From Tricholoma matsutake (taxonomy: Eukaryota > Basidiomycota > Agaricomycetes > Agaricales > Tricholomataceae), in assembly GCA_026075535.2 (NCBI GenBank), contig AP026550.1, forward strand, positions 5,518,001 to 5,582,000: a stretch of 64,000 nucleotides of DNA, in the 5' to 3' direction. This document shows, piece after piece, positions 43,447 to 54,250 of the stretch. Both the position numbers and the translations under genes were made by a program. Below the pieces are notes generated by a model that saw only the letters and a list, made by a program, of their open reading frames with translations, had not been told where the DNA came from and made no database searches. Each line of letters begins with the position of its first letter. Position 1 is the first letter of the stretch.

Positions 43447-43709
43447 TGTTAGGGTGACTGACACCCACTATCTGCTAGCTAAGACCATGCGGGTTCTCTC
43501 TACAAGAAGGGGGTGTGATGTGTGCACATGATGGGGGAATTGATGGTTTTGATGTGAGGGGTTATTTTTAGATGAGTTTGTTGAGGAAGGTGTTTCACAC
43601 CACAAGTGTAGGTGGAATACCTAAGAGAACACAACTGGGGTCCCCTAGGTGTATATTTAAGATTTATATACTATGTTACATATATTGTACAGTGTTGTTA
43701 CCAATGCAC
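43447..43709 (-). repeat. Gypsy-1 5' LTR, inner portion
   Basis: It matches 29283-29540 and was separated from 51145-51290 by gypsy-3. Between it and gag lies a 350-bp leader with no gene. Confidence 0.85.
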
Positions 43710-43939
43710 TGGAGTCGTGCGGTCTCTCAGGGTCTCGTCTACTACTAGATGAGACGGTTCGGACAGGGCTCGCGTCTACTACTAGATGTGAGTCAGAAAG
43801 GATGCGGACTAGCCAAGATGATCCTTATCTACACACACATGTGTCTATCTATGAGGTCACGTGACTGCTAAGGGAAATCCGGACTCTGGCTGCGGACTCT
43901 GCTATGGACTCCACTGGGGCCTCTGCTGCCATGGCTACA
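43710..43939 (-). repeat. Gypsy-3 3' LTR (230 bp)
   Basis: It pairs with 50917-51144. The unit CTACTACTAGA occurs twice within each LTR. On the minus strand it starts TGTAGCCATGG. Confidence 0.88.
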
Positions 43940-44223
43940 TGTGCCCCCCTTCCAAGTAGCAATGCCCTCATTGCGATCTCAACTCAGAGAAGGAAGAGGA
44001 AATTATGTATGTACAAGGCACCAATGCCTTACCCTCACCTTGGCCCATGTACCTCAGGAGGCATGTCCATGACAATCGCTCCCCCTAAGGCCTGACATGG
44101 AAACGTCATTTAGGGTCACCAGTATTGTTCTAAAACCTTGTTTGGTGTGGTGGTTCAATTTCGAGTGGTGGTGGTCGAGAGTTGTTGAGGTCGGGGAATG
44201 TAACACTTGGTCTCAAATAGGCG

Positions 44224-44472
44224 TCAGGCGGTACTAGATGGTTGGTGTTGGAGATGCTCGGCAACAGCTCTGACCAGCTCTGGGTCAATGAGGCTAGGTA
44301 GTCCATCATGTTCGGTGTCATGAAAGGCTGTCGATGATAATTGATGGGCCTGTAAAGTCCATGTGGTTACAGTGCTGATGGCCACTATAACCCACAGAAA
44401 AAGGAAGAGCGCAAACCCTCCCCAGAACCATCTTTGAGAAGAGGTGTTTGTGTCAGGTATGTCAGTGATCAT
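44224..44472 (-). CDS. Gypsy-3 small membrane-protein ORF
   Basis: An intact 82-codon ORF lies between integrase and the 3' LTR, 126 bp after the integrase stop. Residues about 15-40 are one hydrophobic, aromatic-rich segment (FWGGFALFLFLWVIVAISTV), preceded by a short polar N-terminus. The C-terminus overlaps another frame (44130-44321). It parallels the 90-codon membrane ORF of gypsy-2, though the sequences do not look alike. An env-like role is conceivable, but no fusion or receptor domain is visible. Confidence 0.55.
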   Translation of the reverse strand: MITDIPDTNTSSQRWFWGGFALFLFLWVIVAISTVTTWTLQAHQLSSTAFHDTEHDGLPSLIDPELVRAVAEHLQHQPSSTA

Positions 44473-44597
44473 GGGAGTGTGGGATGATCAATGTGGAAAT
44501 ACAATAAAATCAGGACTCAGCTCTGGTATATATACATGAGTCGGGGCCTGAATATAGCCGATGTCCATCAACAGCAAGGGTTGATTGCGGTCTTGAC

Positions 44598-45962
44598 TCA
44601 GGGGTCTGATGGGATTAGTTCTTTGTCTGCCTCGTGTTCCACATTTTCCCACTCTATGTCACCATCTTCATCAATCACTATTCTCTCTACTTCCTCCTGC
44701 ACAATGTCTTCTTTGGTTTCCTGATCGCTCCATAGCTTCTCGATGGCTACCTGGGCCTTGTGCAGTGCTGTGCCATTGTGAGGAATGAACCTGCGGAGTC
44801 GTCGTGAAGAGAATCTGTTGCCAATGGGTAATCCTTCCAGTGTTTCCAATTTATAGGAGTTGCGGTCTCTGCTTGTTACCCAGCATGGTGCTGACCATTT
44901 TGGTTCCATTTTCTGTTCTGCCTTGAATGTGAAGTCCAGGTCACTTCTGTAGACTTGTACCAGCTGTCCCACTTTGAATATGACCTCTCTTGGTGCTTGG
45001 GCTAAGACCTTCCTGTCGAACCCCAGCTTCCATCTGTGAGCATGCGAAGATATGTGTGCGTACCCATCTAATCGCTGTTGCTCTACATATGCCATCTGGA
45101 CCTCAACCTCATCTGATGTTACTTCCTCCTCTGTTTGCTCTGCCGGTGTGCACTTTGTGTTGATCATGATGCCTAGGAGGAGTTCATTGGGTGAGAACTT
45201 GAGGCTTGGAAGAATGCAATTGTTGAGGCATTCGACGGCTTCCTCCAGGTGGTCAGGCCATGAGGCTGGTACATCCATTTTATCATATTCATCCTCCCCT
45301 AGATCTGGTGAGCACAATCGCTTTAGCCTTCCCAATAGCTTTGCATTCATCCCCTCTATCAGACCATTGATCCAGGGGGAGTATCCTGGAACTACCCATA
45401 GTTCCACGTTGCGTATGGTGCATGCTTTGCGGACAGCATCATTGTCAAACTCGTGGCCGCCATCAACCATGAAGGCCTTGGGTGCTGTGAATGTGGTACA
45501 GATGTTATTGAATGTCTTGCAGGTGGTGGCTGCTGATGCGGCAGTCTTGAATTTATCTGCCCATACATGCTGTGAGTAGATGTCTGCATATAATCCAATT
45601 TTTGTAAAGCCTCCTTTTCCTTGTGGCATGGCCAGGGTGTCGCCGACAAGAAGTTCGAATGGGTGGCATCGTGTTATGGGTTCTAGCAATGAATGTAAGT
45701 GTTTTGGGCCATGCCCTTTGCACTTACCACAGTCCATGATTGCCTTGGTGATTGATTGGTCAAGATGTGGACTTGCTATTCTGTCCATCAGCGCAATTTT
45801 TACGTTGTCCCTGTGAAAATGCCCTTTATTCCAGTGTACCTCCCATGCTAGTGTGACTGCCTCTGATTGTAGTACACACTCTACCCGTGGTTTCGCTCGT
45901 GTGGACTTGGTGCCGCCTATTTTCCATAATTTGCCATCTTGGATCATGTATCCTGCTGCTCA
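44598..45962 (-). pseudogene. Gypsy-3 integrase
   Basis: The zinc-binding region is HWNKGHFHRDNVKI with CGKCKGHG (HHCC). The catalytic residues are D in FELLVGDTLAMP, D in AFMVDGGHEFDN and E in NGLIEGMNAKLLG. The C-terminal part has FKVGQLVQVYRSDLDF and WSAPCWVTSRDRNSYKLE. The frame is open for 449 codons. One TGA (45960-45962) separates it from upstream Pol (KAKH then AAGYMIQDGKLWK). Confidence 0.9.
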
Positions 45963-47914
45963 GTGCTTGGCTTTCTTCCTTTCTCTAATACTTTTCCCAT
46001 GTTCTAGTTCTGCCAATGCCTCTATGACATTGAGGAATATTTTCTCGTTAGCAAAGCGGTGTTTGAGGGCATTGTAAGTAGGCAATGACTCAATTTGGAA
46101 TATGTCATTTTGGATGCCTGTTCGTGCTTCCCAGTCTTCACTTACTGTCCATTTGTGTCCATTGTTCTTTTCTGCGGGTAGGTTCACATATTTCCTGCTG
46201 ATACCATCTGCAACAGGATTCAGGTGTCCTGTACATCTGTAATCTGGTGAGCTAGTACTCTGTCCCTCCATTGTGCATGGGTAGAGTTGAGCTTGTCATT
46301 CAGTAAGTGGTCTCTGAGTGCTTGGCAGTCAGTCTCCAACTCAATGGGATATCCCCATATAAGATCAGAGAATTTGTCTAAGGAGAATTTCAGTGCAGCA
46401 AATTCTAGTAAATATGGCTTGTACTTCTCCTCAGATTCAGATGTTTGTTTGCTGCTAAATGCAACTGGGTGTATGTGTGTGACCTCTTTACCATTGGGCA
46501 AGACTGCGGTGTGTTGTTGTGAAAGCATGCCTGCGAAACCATACTTACAACCGTCTGTAGTGACGACAAAAGGAGTGCCATCGAACTTTGGTCCTTTCAA
46601 TACTGGTTTGTTGGTTAAGGCAATTTTTAATCCCAGGAAGGCCTTCTCATATTCCTCTTTCCATAGACCAATCAGTGAGTGTCCTTTCATGGCACACTGG
46701 TAAGCAGCCTTCCCCTTTCCTTTGGGAAGGTCAAGACTTCTGGCCAAGTCTGTGAGAGGTTGGGCTAGTGCTGCATATCCTTTGATCAGTGACCTGAAAT
46801 ATCCTGTTAGTCCTGTGAACGCTGCTAGGTTTTGCAGATCTGTTGGTCGTTTCCAATCTACGATGGCTGTTAGTTTTGTGAGGTCTGGTTTTATACCTGT
46901 TGGTCCCACTCTTGCTCCAGCAAAGACAGCTTCAGTCATGAAGAAGCTTGACTTGGCTGCTGATAGCGAGAGTCCTTTCTCCCTTACTCTGGTTAGCAAT
47001 GTTTGAATGTTAGCCAATGTTTCTGTGAAGTCATCTCCTGCCATTCCGCCATCATCGACAAACAGTTCAAATAGGATTCCTACCAAGTCACCCAGAGCTT
47101 GGGCTGTCATTTCTGCAAAAGTGGAGGGTGCACCTGTTAACCCAAAGGGCATACACTTGTAACAGAAGTATCCTCGTCCTTCCACATAGAAGCATACATA
47201 TGGCTGGTCCTCAGGCCCAATTTCACAGGCATAGAATCCTGCTGCAAAGTCAAATGTGTTTATCCATTGGTGTCCACTCAGGCACTGTTGCTTGGCCTGT
47301 ATATCTCCTTGAGGCATGGGGGGTACCTTTGTCACCTTGTTTAGTTCTGTAAAGTCTTGACACACTCGCCACTTAGTTTGTGTTTCCACCTGTACCATAT
47401 CATGCTGCTTGGAGTCCCGGGGTGGAAGGTCCTTAAATGCTGATGGAATCTCAGCCATGACACACTCATCATTGAGTCTGTGCTGCAATTCCTCGATGGT
47501 TAGTCCATTACCTTCATGTGCTTTCTTTGCTAAGGTGGTTGCTCCACAGCATTTAACATTGTTATGGTTGATTGGGACGATGATACTGGCCTCCAGCATT
47601 TTGTCAAGTACACCATTGAAATATTCCTTTTGAGGTCCGCTGAGTGGCTGATGATTCACCTTTGTCTTGAATTTTGTACCCTTGGGCACATTCAGCTTGT
47701 GTTCGGCTCCTGCTACTACTGTTACCTCACTCATAGATAGTGCAAAGCAGTCAGCAAACTCGTGAAGTGTGTTTTCAATGCTTACGTATTGCTCTTGAGT
47801 TAGATCATCACCTATTGTGAGCTCTGCCAGCACTGCCTTCACACGTTCGACCTTAAATGGGTCTGATTGCCAGGTGAACACTTCCTTATCGAGATTGCCA
47901 GGGATTATCTTCTA
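45963..47914 (-). pseudogene. Gypsy-3 reverse transcriptase and RNase H
   Basis: The 553-codon frame 46220-47881 has WRVCQDFTELNKVT, TFDFAAGFYACEIG, CYKCMPFGLTGAPSTFAE, the RT box LFVDDGG (Phe-Val-Asp-Asp) and FAGARVGPTGIKPD. RNase H follows: VTTDGCKYGFAGML, LLEFAALKFSLDKF and ETDCQAL. A frameshift near 46228 precedes HLNPVADGISRKYV. A TAG at 47912-47914 (Gln expected) separates it from the upstream linker. Confidence 0.9.
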
Positions 47915-49170
47915 CTCAGTGCCATGGTCAATGTTCTGTGTCTTTGTGTCGATATTCCATATGTTGCTTTTGTGGTCTGGTGCGGGATCTGGGTTGTTAG
48001 ACTTGTCAGCAGATGGTATTGTGGTAGGTGGGGATGATTGGGAAGTTGATTGTACTCCCTTTGGCGGTGGCTTCCCTAGCCTTTTGTGCTTTGCTATGGT
48101 TCGGTCCATTCGAGACTTTTTCCCTTCTAAGCCATTAGCTTCTTGCCACTTGATGCATTCCTCCTGTGTACGTCTCTTGTTTCCTTCCTGGGTGAGCGGA
48201 TGCTGGATTTTAGGTGCTACTTGGCTTCCTGAATTTTCCTCTTCCTGTCCTCTACTGTCCAGGGGATGGTTCCCATGTTCAATTACTGCTTCGTCAACCA
48301 GCTCATTGGTACTTTTATTGGATTGTAAGACTTGCCTTGAGGGGGGTGTGCAGTGATCCCCCTTCAAGTTTGTGTGCTTTTCAGTGTCTGGGTCCTGACC
48401 AGATGGGGGTAGCAGTGCTGTTTCACTTCCTGCTACATCAACTGGTTCACTATCATTTTTATTATGTGGGACTCACCTCAAGGGGGACACACAACGATCC
48501 CCCTTGAAATTAATGTGCTGGTTCATATTGGGGTCAAGATCTGCTAGGAGCAGTGGCTTTGTCCCCCCTTCACCCTGATACTGGTTTCTCAGTTCAGCCC
48601 AATTATTGCCCTTGGGCATTTTCACGATGTCCGAGCCGTAGTTATGGACCGCCTTGAATGTCTTCAATAAGGGTTTCCCAAACAGCACTGACCATGCTCC
48701 ATTGCTATCAAAGATCTCAAAAGTTCCTGTGTGGGAGACTTCGTCAACAGTGATTCTTCCACTCCAGACCCCCATTGATGGTACCAGTCGTCCATCCGCC
48801 ATCCGCAGTATGTGATTTGACCTCCTAAGAGGGTCAAGCCGATGTTTAACCTTTTGGAATGTCTTTAGGTCCACTGCACTCACCATTGCACCATCATCAA
48901 ATGTGCTCATCAGTCATACAACCTCCCCTTTTGGGCCATTTAGTTCAATGGTGTGCAGAAATGGCATGCTGTTCTGTTGCTCATCCTCGCTGTCCAGGCA
49001 GTACAGGTCAATGACAATTGATTCTGGATGCTCTAGGTACACATCAGTGTCTAAAGTGCACCTGATATCGGACGGCTTTACTTCATCCTTGAGTGATGCC
49101 TCATCACACCCAAGGACTCTCCTTTCACCCTGATTGACAAGTCGCTGGGTCATCAGTGGAACCTCCTGTT
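47915..49170 (-). pseudogene. Gypsy-3 protease and charged linker
   Basis: The protease reads LMSTFDDGAMVSAVDLKTF, then GRLVPSMGVWSGRI and WSVLFGKPLLKTF. The active-site triplet is D-D-G where D-S/T-G is usual. The linker 47915-48367 is Lys/Glu/Pro-rich and hydrophilic. TGA codons at 48473-48475 and 48914-48916 stand at likely arginines. Pol is entered by a -1 shift from gag at GGGAAAA (plus 49192-49198). Confidence 0.8.
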
Positions 49171-50574
49171 CTACGCTGACAACCCTTGGCCTTTTCCCTG
49201 GTCTGCTAGGAAATTCGCAATGACTTGCTGGTCATACTCTTCCTTAGTGAGCCACGGTTGATCAGAGCCGATGAAGTTGATGTTGATATTGTCAGATGTG
49301 GTTGTCCCGCAGCTGCGCTTGATGGTCGTAGTGATTGACCGCCAACACTGTTCGAGTGCAGGAACCTGCACGGGGCTGTCACAGTTGCGGCCTATGTGTC
49401 CCACCATCCCACATTTCCAACACTCACCAGATGCAACTGGGTTGGTTCCCGGGACAAGGGGGTATGGTCTAAACTTGCTTACGGTCTGTCCCGGGTTGGC
49501 ACTATTCCAGTCTATGATCTGTCTGTCGTACGCTGCCCGCCCTGATGGAGTATTCGGCTGGATTGGCAGAGCCAACCATGTGATGTTGGCTAACCAGACT
49601 TTGGGGGGTCGGTTGGCTCAGTATGAGGTTTGGTCACCTGCAGATTGTGCTGCATTTGTGGGGAACGTATTGTTGGTTCTGTACGTCTGCAATTGGGCTT
49701 GGTTTAGGGTGTGCGTGGGTTGGTTTTGGAGGATGGGGAACCGTGGTGCTGGGTTGGTTGACGTGTTAACGTTGAGTCATTGGAATGCAGTGGTGAGATC
49801 CCTCATTGACGTGTTTCGTAGCCCTTGTAATTTCTTCAGCTCCTCTCGAATGTGTTGCGCCTCCCTCTCCTCCTCCTTCGCTTCATCGATCTGGGATAAT
49901 GTTGCCATGCGGATTGCTTTGCAAAATGTCATCCAGTCGGTGTGTCCTGAGCCTGTTACCTTCTGCAGTACCTTTGGCATGGTTTTCCATACGTTCCCTA
50001 TCAAGAGGCCATTCATGTCTGGGATCACTGCTGCTAACCATTCTATCTTGTCCGCCCATACAACATGTGCGAACTCCTCTACTCCGTTGTTCTTCACTCG
50101 CTTCCCTACCTCCTCTTCCGTGATCTTCATTTGCTTGAGGGCTGCCTGCTTCTCCTCTACTGTTTTTACTGTGGTGGCTTTATCCGGCCACCTCTTCTTG
50201 AATGCCTGTACAAGGTGCTCCCAGGTATCTTTATCGCTGGTGGGGAGATCATTCCACCATTGCTTGGCGATGGATCCTGACTTGAGATACAGCTGGAATG
50301 CCTGGAGTCTCTGCGTGTCTGTGGCATTGGATTTCTGAATGAAGAGTCGCTCGATTGAGTTTAGGAAGTCCTGCAGGTTTTTGTCCTCACATTCATCGTT
50401 GCCCCAGAACAGTCTAGTGCTGGTTTTGGTCATGCTATCATCATCATCGGGAGGGGTTGGGGTTGTGGAGAGTTGTGGTGTAGATGGTGGTGCAATCGGT
50501 GATGGCCAGGGGCTGATGAGGAAGATACTTTCTGAGTCGTCGGGTGTGGATGGTAGGATGAAGGAGGATGTCAT
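49171..50574 (-). pseudogene. Gypsy-3 gag
   Basis: It starts MTSSFILPSTPDDSE at 50574. The capsid-like part has RLFWGNDECEDKNLQDFLNS, FQLYLKSGSIAKQWWNDL and LVQAFKKRWPDK. The zinc knuckle CWKCGMVGHIGRNC is near 49400. Two TGA codons (49618-49620, 49777-49779) replace expected arginines. The gag stop TAG is at 49171, downstream of the frameshift heptamer. The leader between gag and the 5' LTR (50575-50916) holds no gene. Confidence 0.85.
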
Positions 50575-50916
50575 TGATGGTGTTGGTGTGGGTTCCGTGG
50601 ATGTGGTGTCTGGTATGAACCTGCCCAGGTGGTCTCATCGCATGTTTCTTGCTTGCATTGTGGTGTGAGGTAGCACGAGGTGAGGCTGATGGGGGAGCCA
50701 AGATGAACAGAGCTGCATTGACAGGTGTCTAACTTCTGACAGGTGGGCCGGGTGTTGAGACACAGTAGATAGGAACCAGGTTGACAGGTAGACAGAATTA
50801 GCAGAGTACCAAGAACAAGACAAGGACACAGATTAGACAGGTGAGCTGAACAGGTCGAGAACAGGTTAAACAGGTTACAGTATGCGAAAAGTGTGAATCT
50901 TCCTGTTGTCACCAGA

Positions 50917-51144
50917 TGGAGTTGTGCAGTCTCAGGGTCTCATCTACTACTAGACGAGACGGTTCAGACAGGGCTTGCGTCTACTACTAGACGCAAGTCG
51001 GAAAGGATGCGGACTAGCCAAGATGATCCTTATCTACACACACATGTGTCTATCTATGAGGTCACGTGACTGCTAAGGGAAATCCGGACTCTGGCTGCGG
51101 ACTCTGCTATGGACTCTGCTGGGGCCTCTGCTGCCATGGCTACA
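50917..51144 (-). repeat. Gypsy-3 5' LTR (228 bp)
   Basis: It pairs with 43710-43939, with scattered differences including CG/CA and CG/TG changes. Confidence 0.88.
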
Positions 51145-51290
51145 GCGCTCGTACATGCACATACATATTGATGTGTGCAAAATAAAATTCTCATGCTATC
51201 AAAGTATAGCATCATTCAGTGTAATGTAGTGTAATTTGACATAATAAAATAAAATAAAAATTTATTAGGTAATGGGGCTGTTTCCTAACA
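51145..51290 (-). repeat. Gypsy-1 5' LTR, outer portion
   Basis: It matches about 29541-29674 and ends CCTAACA at 51290, followed by the ATGGT duplication. Differences from the partner are mostly CA/TG pairs. Confidence 0.88.
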
Positions 51291-51890
51291 ATGGTGTGCT
51301 GTTTGACAGCAGACCAGGAGATGAGAGATCCAAGGAAATAGAAGCAGTATCCTGATATGCTCTTCTGATCTGTTTCATCTGTTGCCCAATCAGCATCAGT
51401 AACTCCACAAGCTCCCTTTGCCAGTCCACAGACAGGTTCCTCAAGATCACTGCCACCATATTCCAAAGCATACTCCATAGAACCAGCCAAGTAGCACAGG
51501 ACACCCTTAGCTGCAACCATAAGTGCCCTAGTTGGACTAGAGTTGTATTGACCAAGTGAACATGCAACATAGGCAATGTCAGGGCAAGTACAGACAGCCA
51601 GATATATGAGAGATCCAATGAGGCTTTGGTATTTCTGCATTAGGAGGTGATCAGGAATGTCAGATACAGCTTCAGGAGCAAGAGGTTGAAGTTGGTGACA
51701 TTTGTTGCAAAGGGGTACAGGGGAGGGTTGACATTTGGTCATGTTCCATGTGGACAAAAGATCAGTGATGAATGGTTTGATTGGTTTCTGGGAAAGCCAG
51801 AGTTTGCACTGAGAATGATCTTGGATGATCCATATACCAAGATAAAGGGAGGCCAGACCAAGATCAACAACTTCAATCTCTTTACATAAT
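51291..51890 (-). pseudogene. Copia RT end and RNase H start
   Basis: The segment reads LCKEIEVVDLGLASLYLGIW, then QSLIGSLIYLAVCTCPDIAYVA, VLCYLAGSMEYALEYGG, and the RNase H start VTDADWATDETDQKSISGYC. It ends SWSAVKQHTI where gypsy-1 inserted; the rest is at 28889-29282. Confidence 0.88.
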
Positions 51891-52741
51891 TTTTTATTTT
51901 TATTTTTATTTTTTATCCAATTTATTCTCCTTTGTGGCGAACCATATGTAAGAGATTAAATATACGTGGTGTTTCTATGTGCGAGTCCCCTCCTGAGTTT
52001 CCTTCCTTCGTCATCAGCTTGGAGGTACCACATAGTGGTACTCGAAGCGCCGTTGGCGCTATAAGGTGGTTCAAAAACTGGGTCTGGGTTTCCCGTGCAG
52101 GCAGTTGATTGCTTTGGTGTGGTCTAACATTCTGGTTCTCTTCCTCTCCCTGCATGCTCTTTCTTCACTCATCTTTGTCTTCCTTCTCTCTGTTGTTCTT
52201 CAGCTAGTGTTGGTAAGTCTCCAAAAGTGTTGTGGAAGCGTCCTGTTTCGGCCACAAATTTGAATAATGCACGTAGTGCTCTGGGTGTGGTGAGTAGTTT
52301 TGTAATGTTGATGTCTCTTCCGCCTGTGGTGGTGCACAGCCTTTGCCTGGTTTCCTGATGTGCTGGGCAATGCAGCAGGAAGTGTTGTACTGATTCTTCG
52401 CCTTGTTGGCAAGCTGGACAAATTGGTGAGTCACTTTTTCCTATGCGGTGTAGGTGCTTAGCTAATGGGGTGTGTCCTGTCCGCAATTGTGTGAGGATGC
52501 TGGCGAGCTTTCTTGGTAGGTTGGTGATTAGCTTGATGTATTTGTCTGATGGGGACATAGGGTCTGTCTTTTTCATGTGTTCGAATCGGGGTGACTTTTG
52601 CCATGTCTTTTGCACTCTGCATTTGAGTTTTTCGTTGTAGGCCCATTTCAGTGCAGACTTGCTGTAGGGTAGCATCTTCTTTAGGTGTCTCGGTAGTGCA
52701 CTCCTGTCACTACTTCCCTCTGTTATCACCTTTTTAGCTTG
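51891..52741 (-). mobile_element. 5'-truncated LINE (Tad-like), TSD CTCTTTACATAAT
   Basis: Long target duplications CTCTTTACATAAT flank it (51878-51890, 52742-52754). The minus-strand 3' end is an A-rich tail of ATAAA units (51891-51917). Only the last part of the ORF2-type protein is present. It interrupts the copia RT. A variable-length duplication, a tail and 5' truncation are the marks of target-primed LINE insertion. Confidence 0.88.
52169..52729 (-). CDS. LINE ORF2 C-terminal fragment (zinc-finger end)
   Basis: This open 186-codon stretch contains LTQLRTGHTPLAKHLHRIGK, then CPACQQGEESVQHFLLHC, the CCHC-like tail typical of Tad1- and Jockey-type elements after the RNase H domain. The RT and endonuclease parts are missing by 5' truncation. 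It has no start of its own and is not an independent gene. Confidence 0.8.
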   Translation of the reverse strand: MITEGSSDRSALPRHLKKMLPYSKSALKWAYNEKLKCRVQKTWQKSPRFEHMKKTDPMSPSDKYIKLITNLPRKLASILTQLRTGHTPLAKHLHRIGKSDSPICPACQQGEESVQHFLLHCPAHQETRQRLCTTTGGRDINITKLLTTPRALRALFKFVAETGRFHNTFGDLPTLAEEQQREGRQR

Positions 52742-53272
52742 CTCTTTACATAATTCCCCAAGGAACCATCAGTACAATGCAAAGGAGTTGGTTGTTGCTA
52801 GTCCATCATCGACATGTATGGAAACAATTAGTTCAAGATCACGGCCCTCAGATGGCATTGTAATGGAAGGATCTGGAGGTGAAGACCAGCAACCATGAAA
52901 AACTGCATGATCAACCTCACAATGTGATAGGCCAACACAAGCAAGAATATGGCATAGTAGTGTGTAGAACTCAAAGGATGATTGTCAAAGACCATAGATG
53001 GCATGAAGAAGGCTGTTTTGGGATCAGACTCAGGGAAGTCAGGAATTTGCTTTAAGTAGATATCAAGGGTAAGCGGAGCATGAAGGAATGCAGTCTTGAC
53101 ATCAAAGCTAAAAATTACCCAGTCATAATAGGTGGCATGCACAAGAACAATGCATATACTGGTAGTCTTAGCAACAGGTGCATAAGTAAAACCATAGTCT
53201 TCAGGCCGCTGACTGTCAACTGAAACCCTGTGACACTAAATGAGCCTTCTCCTTTCCATGGATAATTGATCC
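52742..53272 (-). pseudogene. Copia RT core
   Basis: The segment reads VIFSFDVKTAFLHAPLTLDIYLKQ and, in a second frame, SSFEFYTLL, ELIVSIHVDDGLATT (the RT VDD box, near 52810) and FALY. A TGA at 52769-52771 precedes WFLGELCKE, where arginine or a similar residue is usual. A frameshift lies between the two parts. Confidence 0.82.
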
Positions 53273-53280
53273 ATCAGGAT

Positions 53281-53592
53281 TAGGGAAATGCATGGATTTC
53301 CCACACTTTTATTTCCTAATTTATTCAATGAGTTCTGCATGAAAAATCATGAAAAAATGATGTTCTGGAAGTGTTTTGTTGGCTCTTTGTGATCCAACAC
53401 ATAAAGCAATATTTGGGTAGCATTTCCCATGTGTCAAGGATGCAAAGATATTATTTTGTCTATGGTGTCACAAGCACCCAATGAATAGCTACCAGAAAAT
53501 CATTTTTTCATGATTTTTCATGCAAAACTCATTGAACAAATTAGGAAGTAAAAGCGTGGGAAACCCGCAGGTAAAACCCATGCAGTTCCCTA
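53281..53592. mobile_element. hAT MITE, 312 bp (8-bp TSD ATCAGGAT)
   Basis: The terminal repeats are TAGGGAAATGCATGG and TAGGGAACTGCATGG, extended by imperfect inner inverted repeats such as TTTTTCATGATTTTTCATGC. Perfect ATCAGGAT flanks lie at 53273-53280 and 53593-53600. It interrupts the copia RT N-terminus. Confidence 0.9.
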
Positions 53593-54250
53593 ATCAGGAT
53601 TGAACTTGAAAGCATAAACCCAGCATGCGCCAATGGCTTTCCTACTAGGGGGAAGAGTAGTTCATTCGAACACATTATGTTCCTCCAAGCTGTCAACTTC
53701 ACATTTCATTGCTTCATTCCAAATGGAAGTATCTGGTCTAGTAATAGCTTGAGTATACATGTCAGGTGCTGTAGAGGGATCAAAATGTCCAATGCGGGAG
53801 AGATGGGATGGGTCAGCATAAGCAGCAAGAAGAAAATGTTCAGTGATGATGTCCACCTCAGCCAACCATAGGCATTCAAATTCCAGTGGAAGAATAAAAT
53901 CCTGCATGGCAACAAAGAAAATAAAGTCACCAAGAGCTGCATAAGATGTATCCTCAGTTCCACAAGCAGATTGTAGAGTGAGGAGCTGTTCCTTGCGTCA
54001 AGTAAGATCTTCATCGTATGCTTGTCTAGCAGTAGTCCGATGTACGGTTTGCTTAGGACAAGAGATGTGAGTGTCTGTATCAACAGGAATGTCTGGTAAG
54101 AAGAAATGAGAACTTCCAAGGTGACCAGGCAGGGACTCATTAAAGATGACATCATGGGAAAAATGGTACTTCCCAGATAGATCACGAACATGCCAACCAA
54201 CATGATTCTCTGCATAACCAACAAATTGGAAGGATGCCGAGTTTGGCAGC
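53593..54250 (-). pseudogene. Copia integrase end and RT start
   Basis: From the right: FVGYAENHVGWHVRDLSGKY with HFSHDVIFNE (integrase C-terminal region), an acidic linker, then RPDTSIWNEAMKCEVDSLEE with HNVFE, the copia RT entry. TGA codons at 53662-53664 (VFE-TTLPPSRKAIG) and 53998-54000 (DLT-RKEQLL) stand at arginine positions. Confidence 0.85.

Larger units (their letters stand above)
43710..51144 (-). mobile_element. Gypsy-3, 7.4 kb, nested in the gypsy-1 LTR
   Basis: The LTRs are 43710-43939 and 50917-51144 (230 and 228 bp), TGGAGT to GCTACA. Flanks GCAC (43706-43709) and GCGC (51145-51148) are a near match to a 4-bp duplication. Gag, protease, RT-RNase H, integrase and a small membrane ORF follow in order on the minus strand. 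It is among the most complete elements here. Confidence 0.88.
29283..51290 (-). mobile_element. Gypsy-1, chromovirus-like (TSD ATGGT), host of two nested gypsies
   Basis: The outer bounds are TGTTAGG at 29283 and CCTAACA at 51290, with perfect ATGGT duplications (29278-29282, 51291-51295). Gag, protease, RT, RNase H and an integrase tail with chromodomain are found on the minus strand, outside the nested gypsy-2 (33926-42069) and gypsy-3 (43710-51144). The integrase core is missing between RNase H (ending near 30258) and the chromodomain part. Confidence 0.9.

Noticed and set aside
49271..50338. 355-codon plus-strand frame
   Set aside because: It is antisense to gypsy-3 gag, which has a capsid motif and a zinc knuckle.
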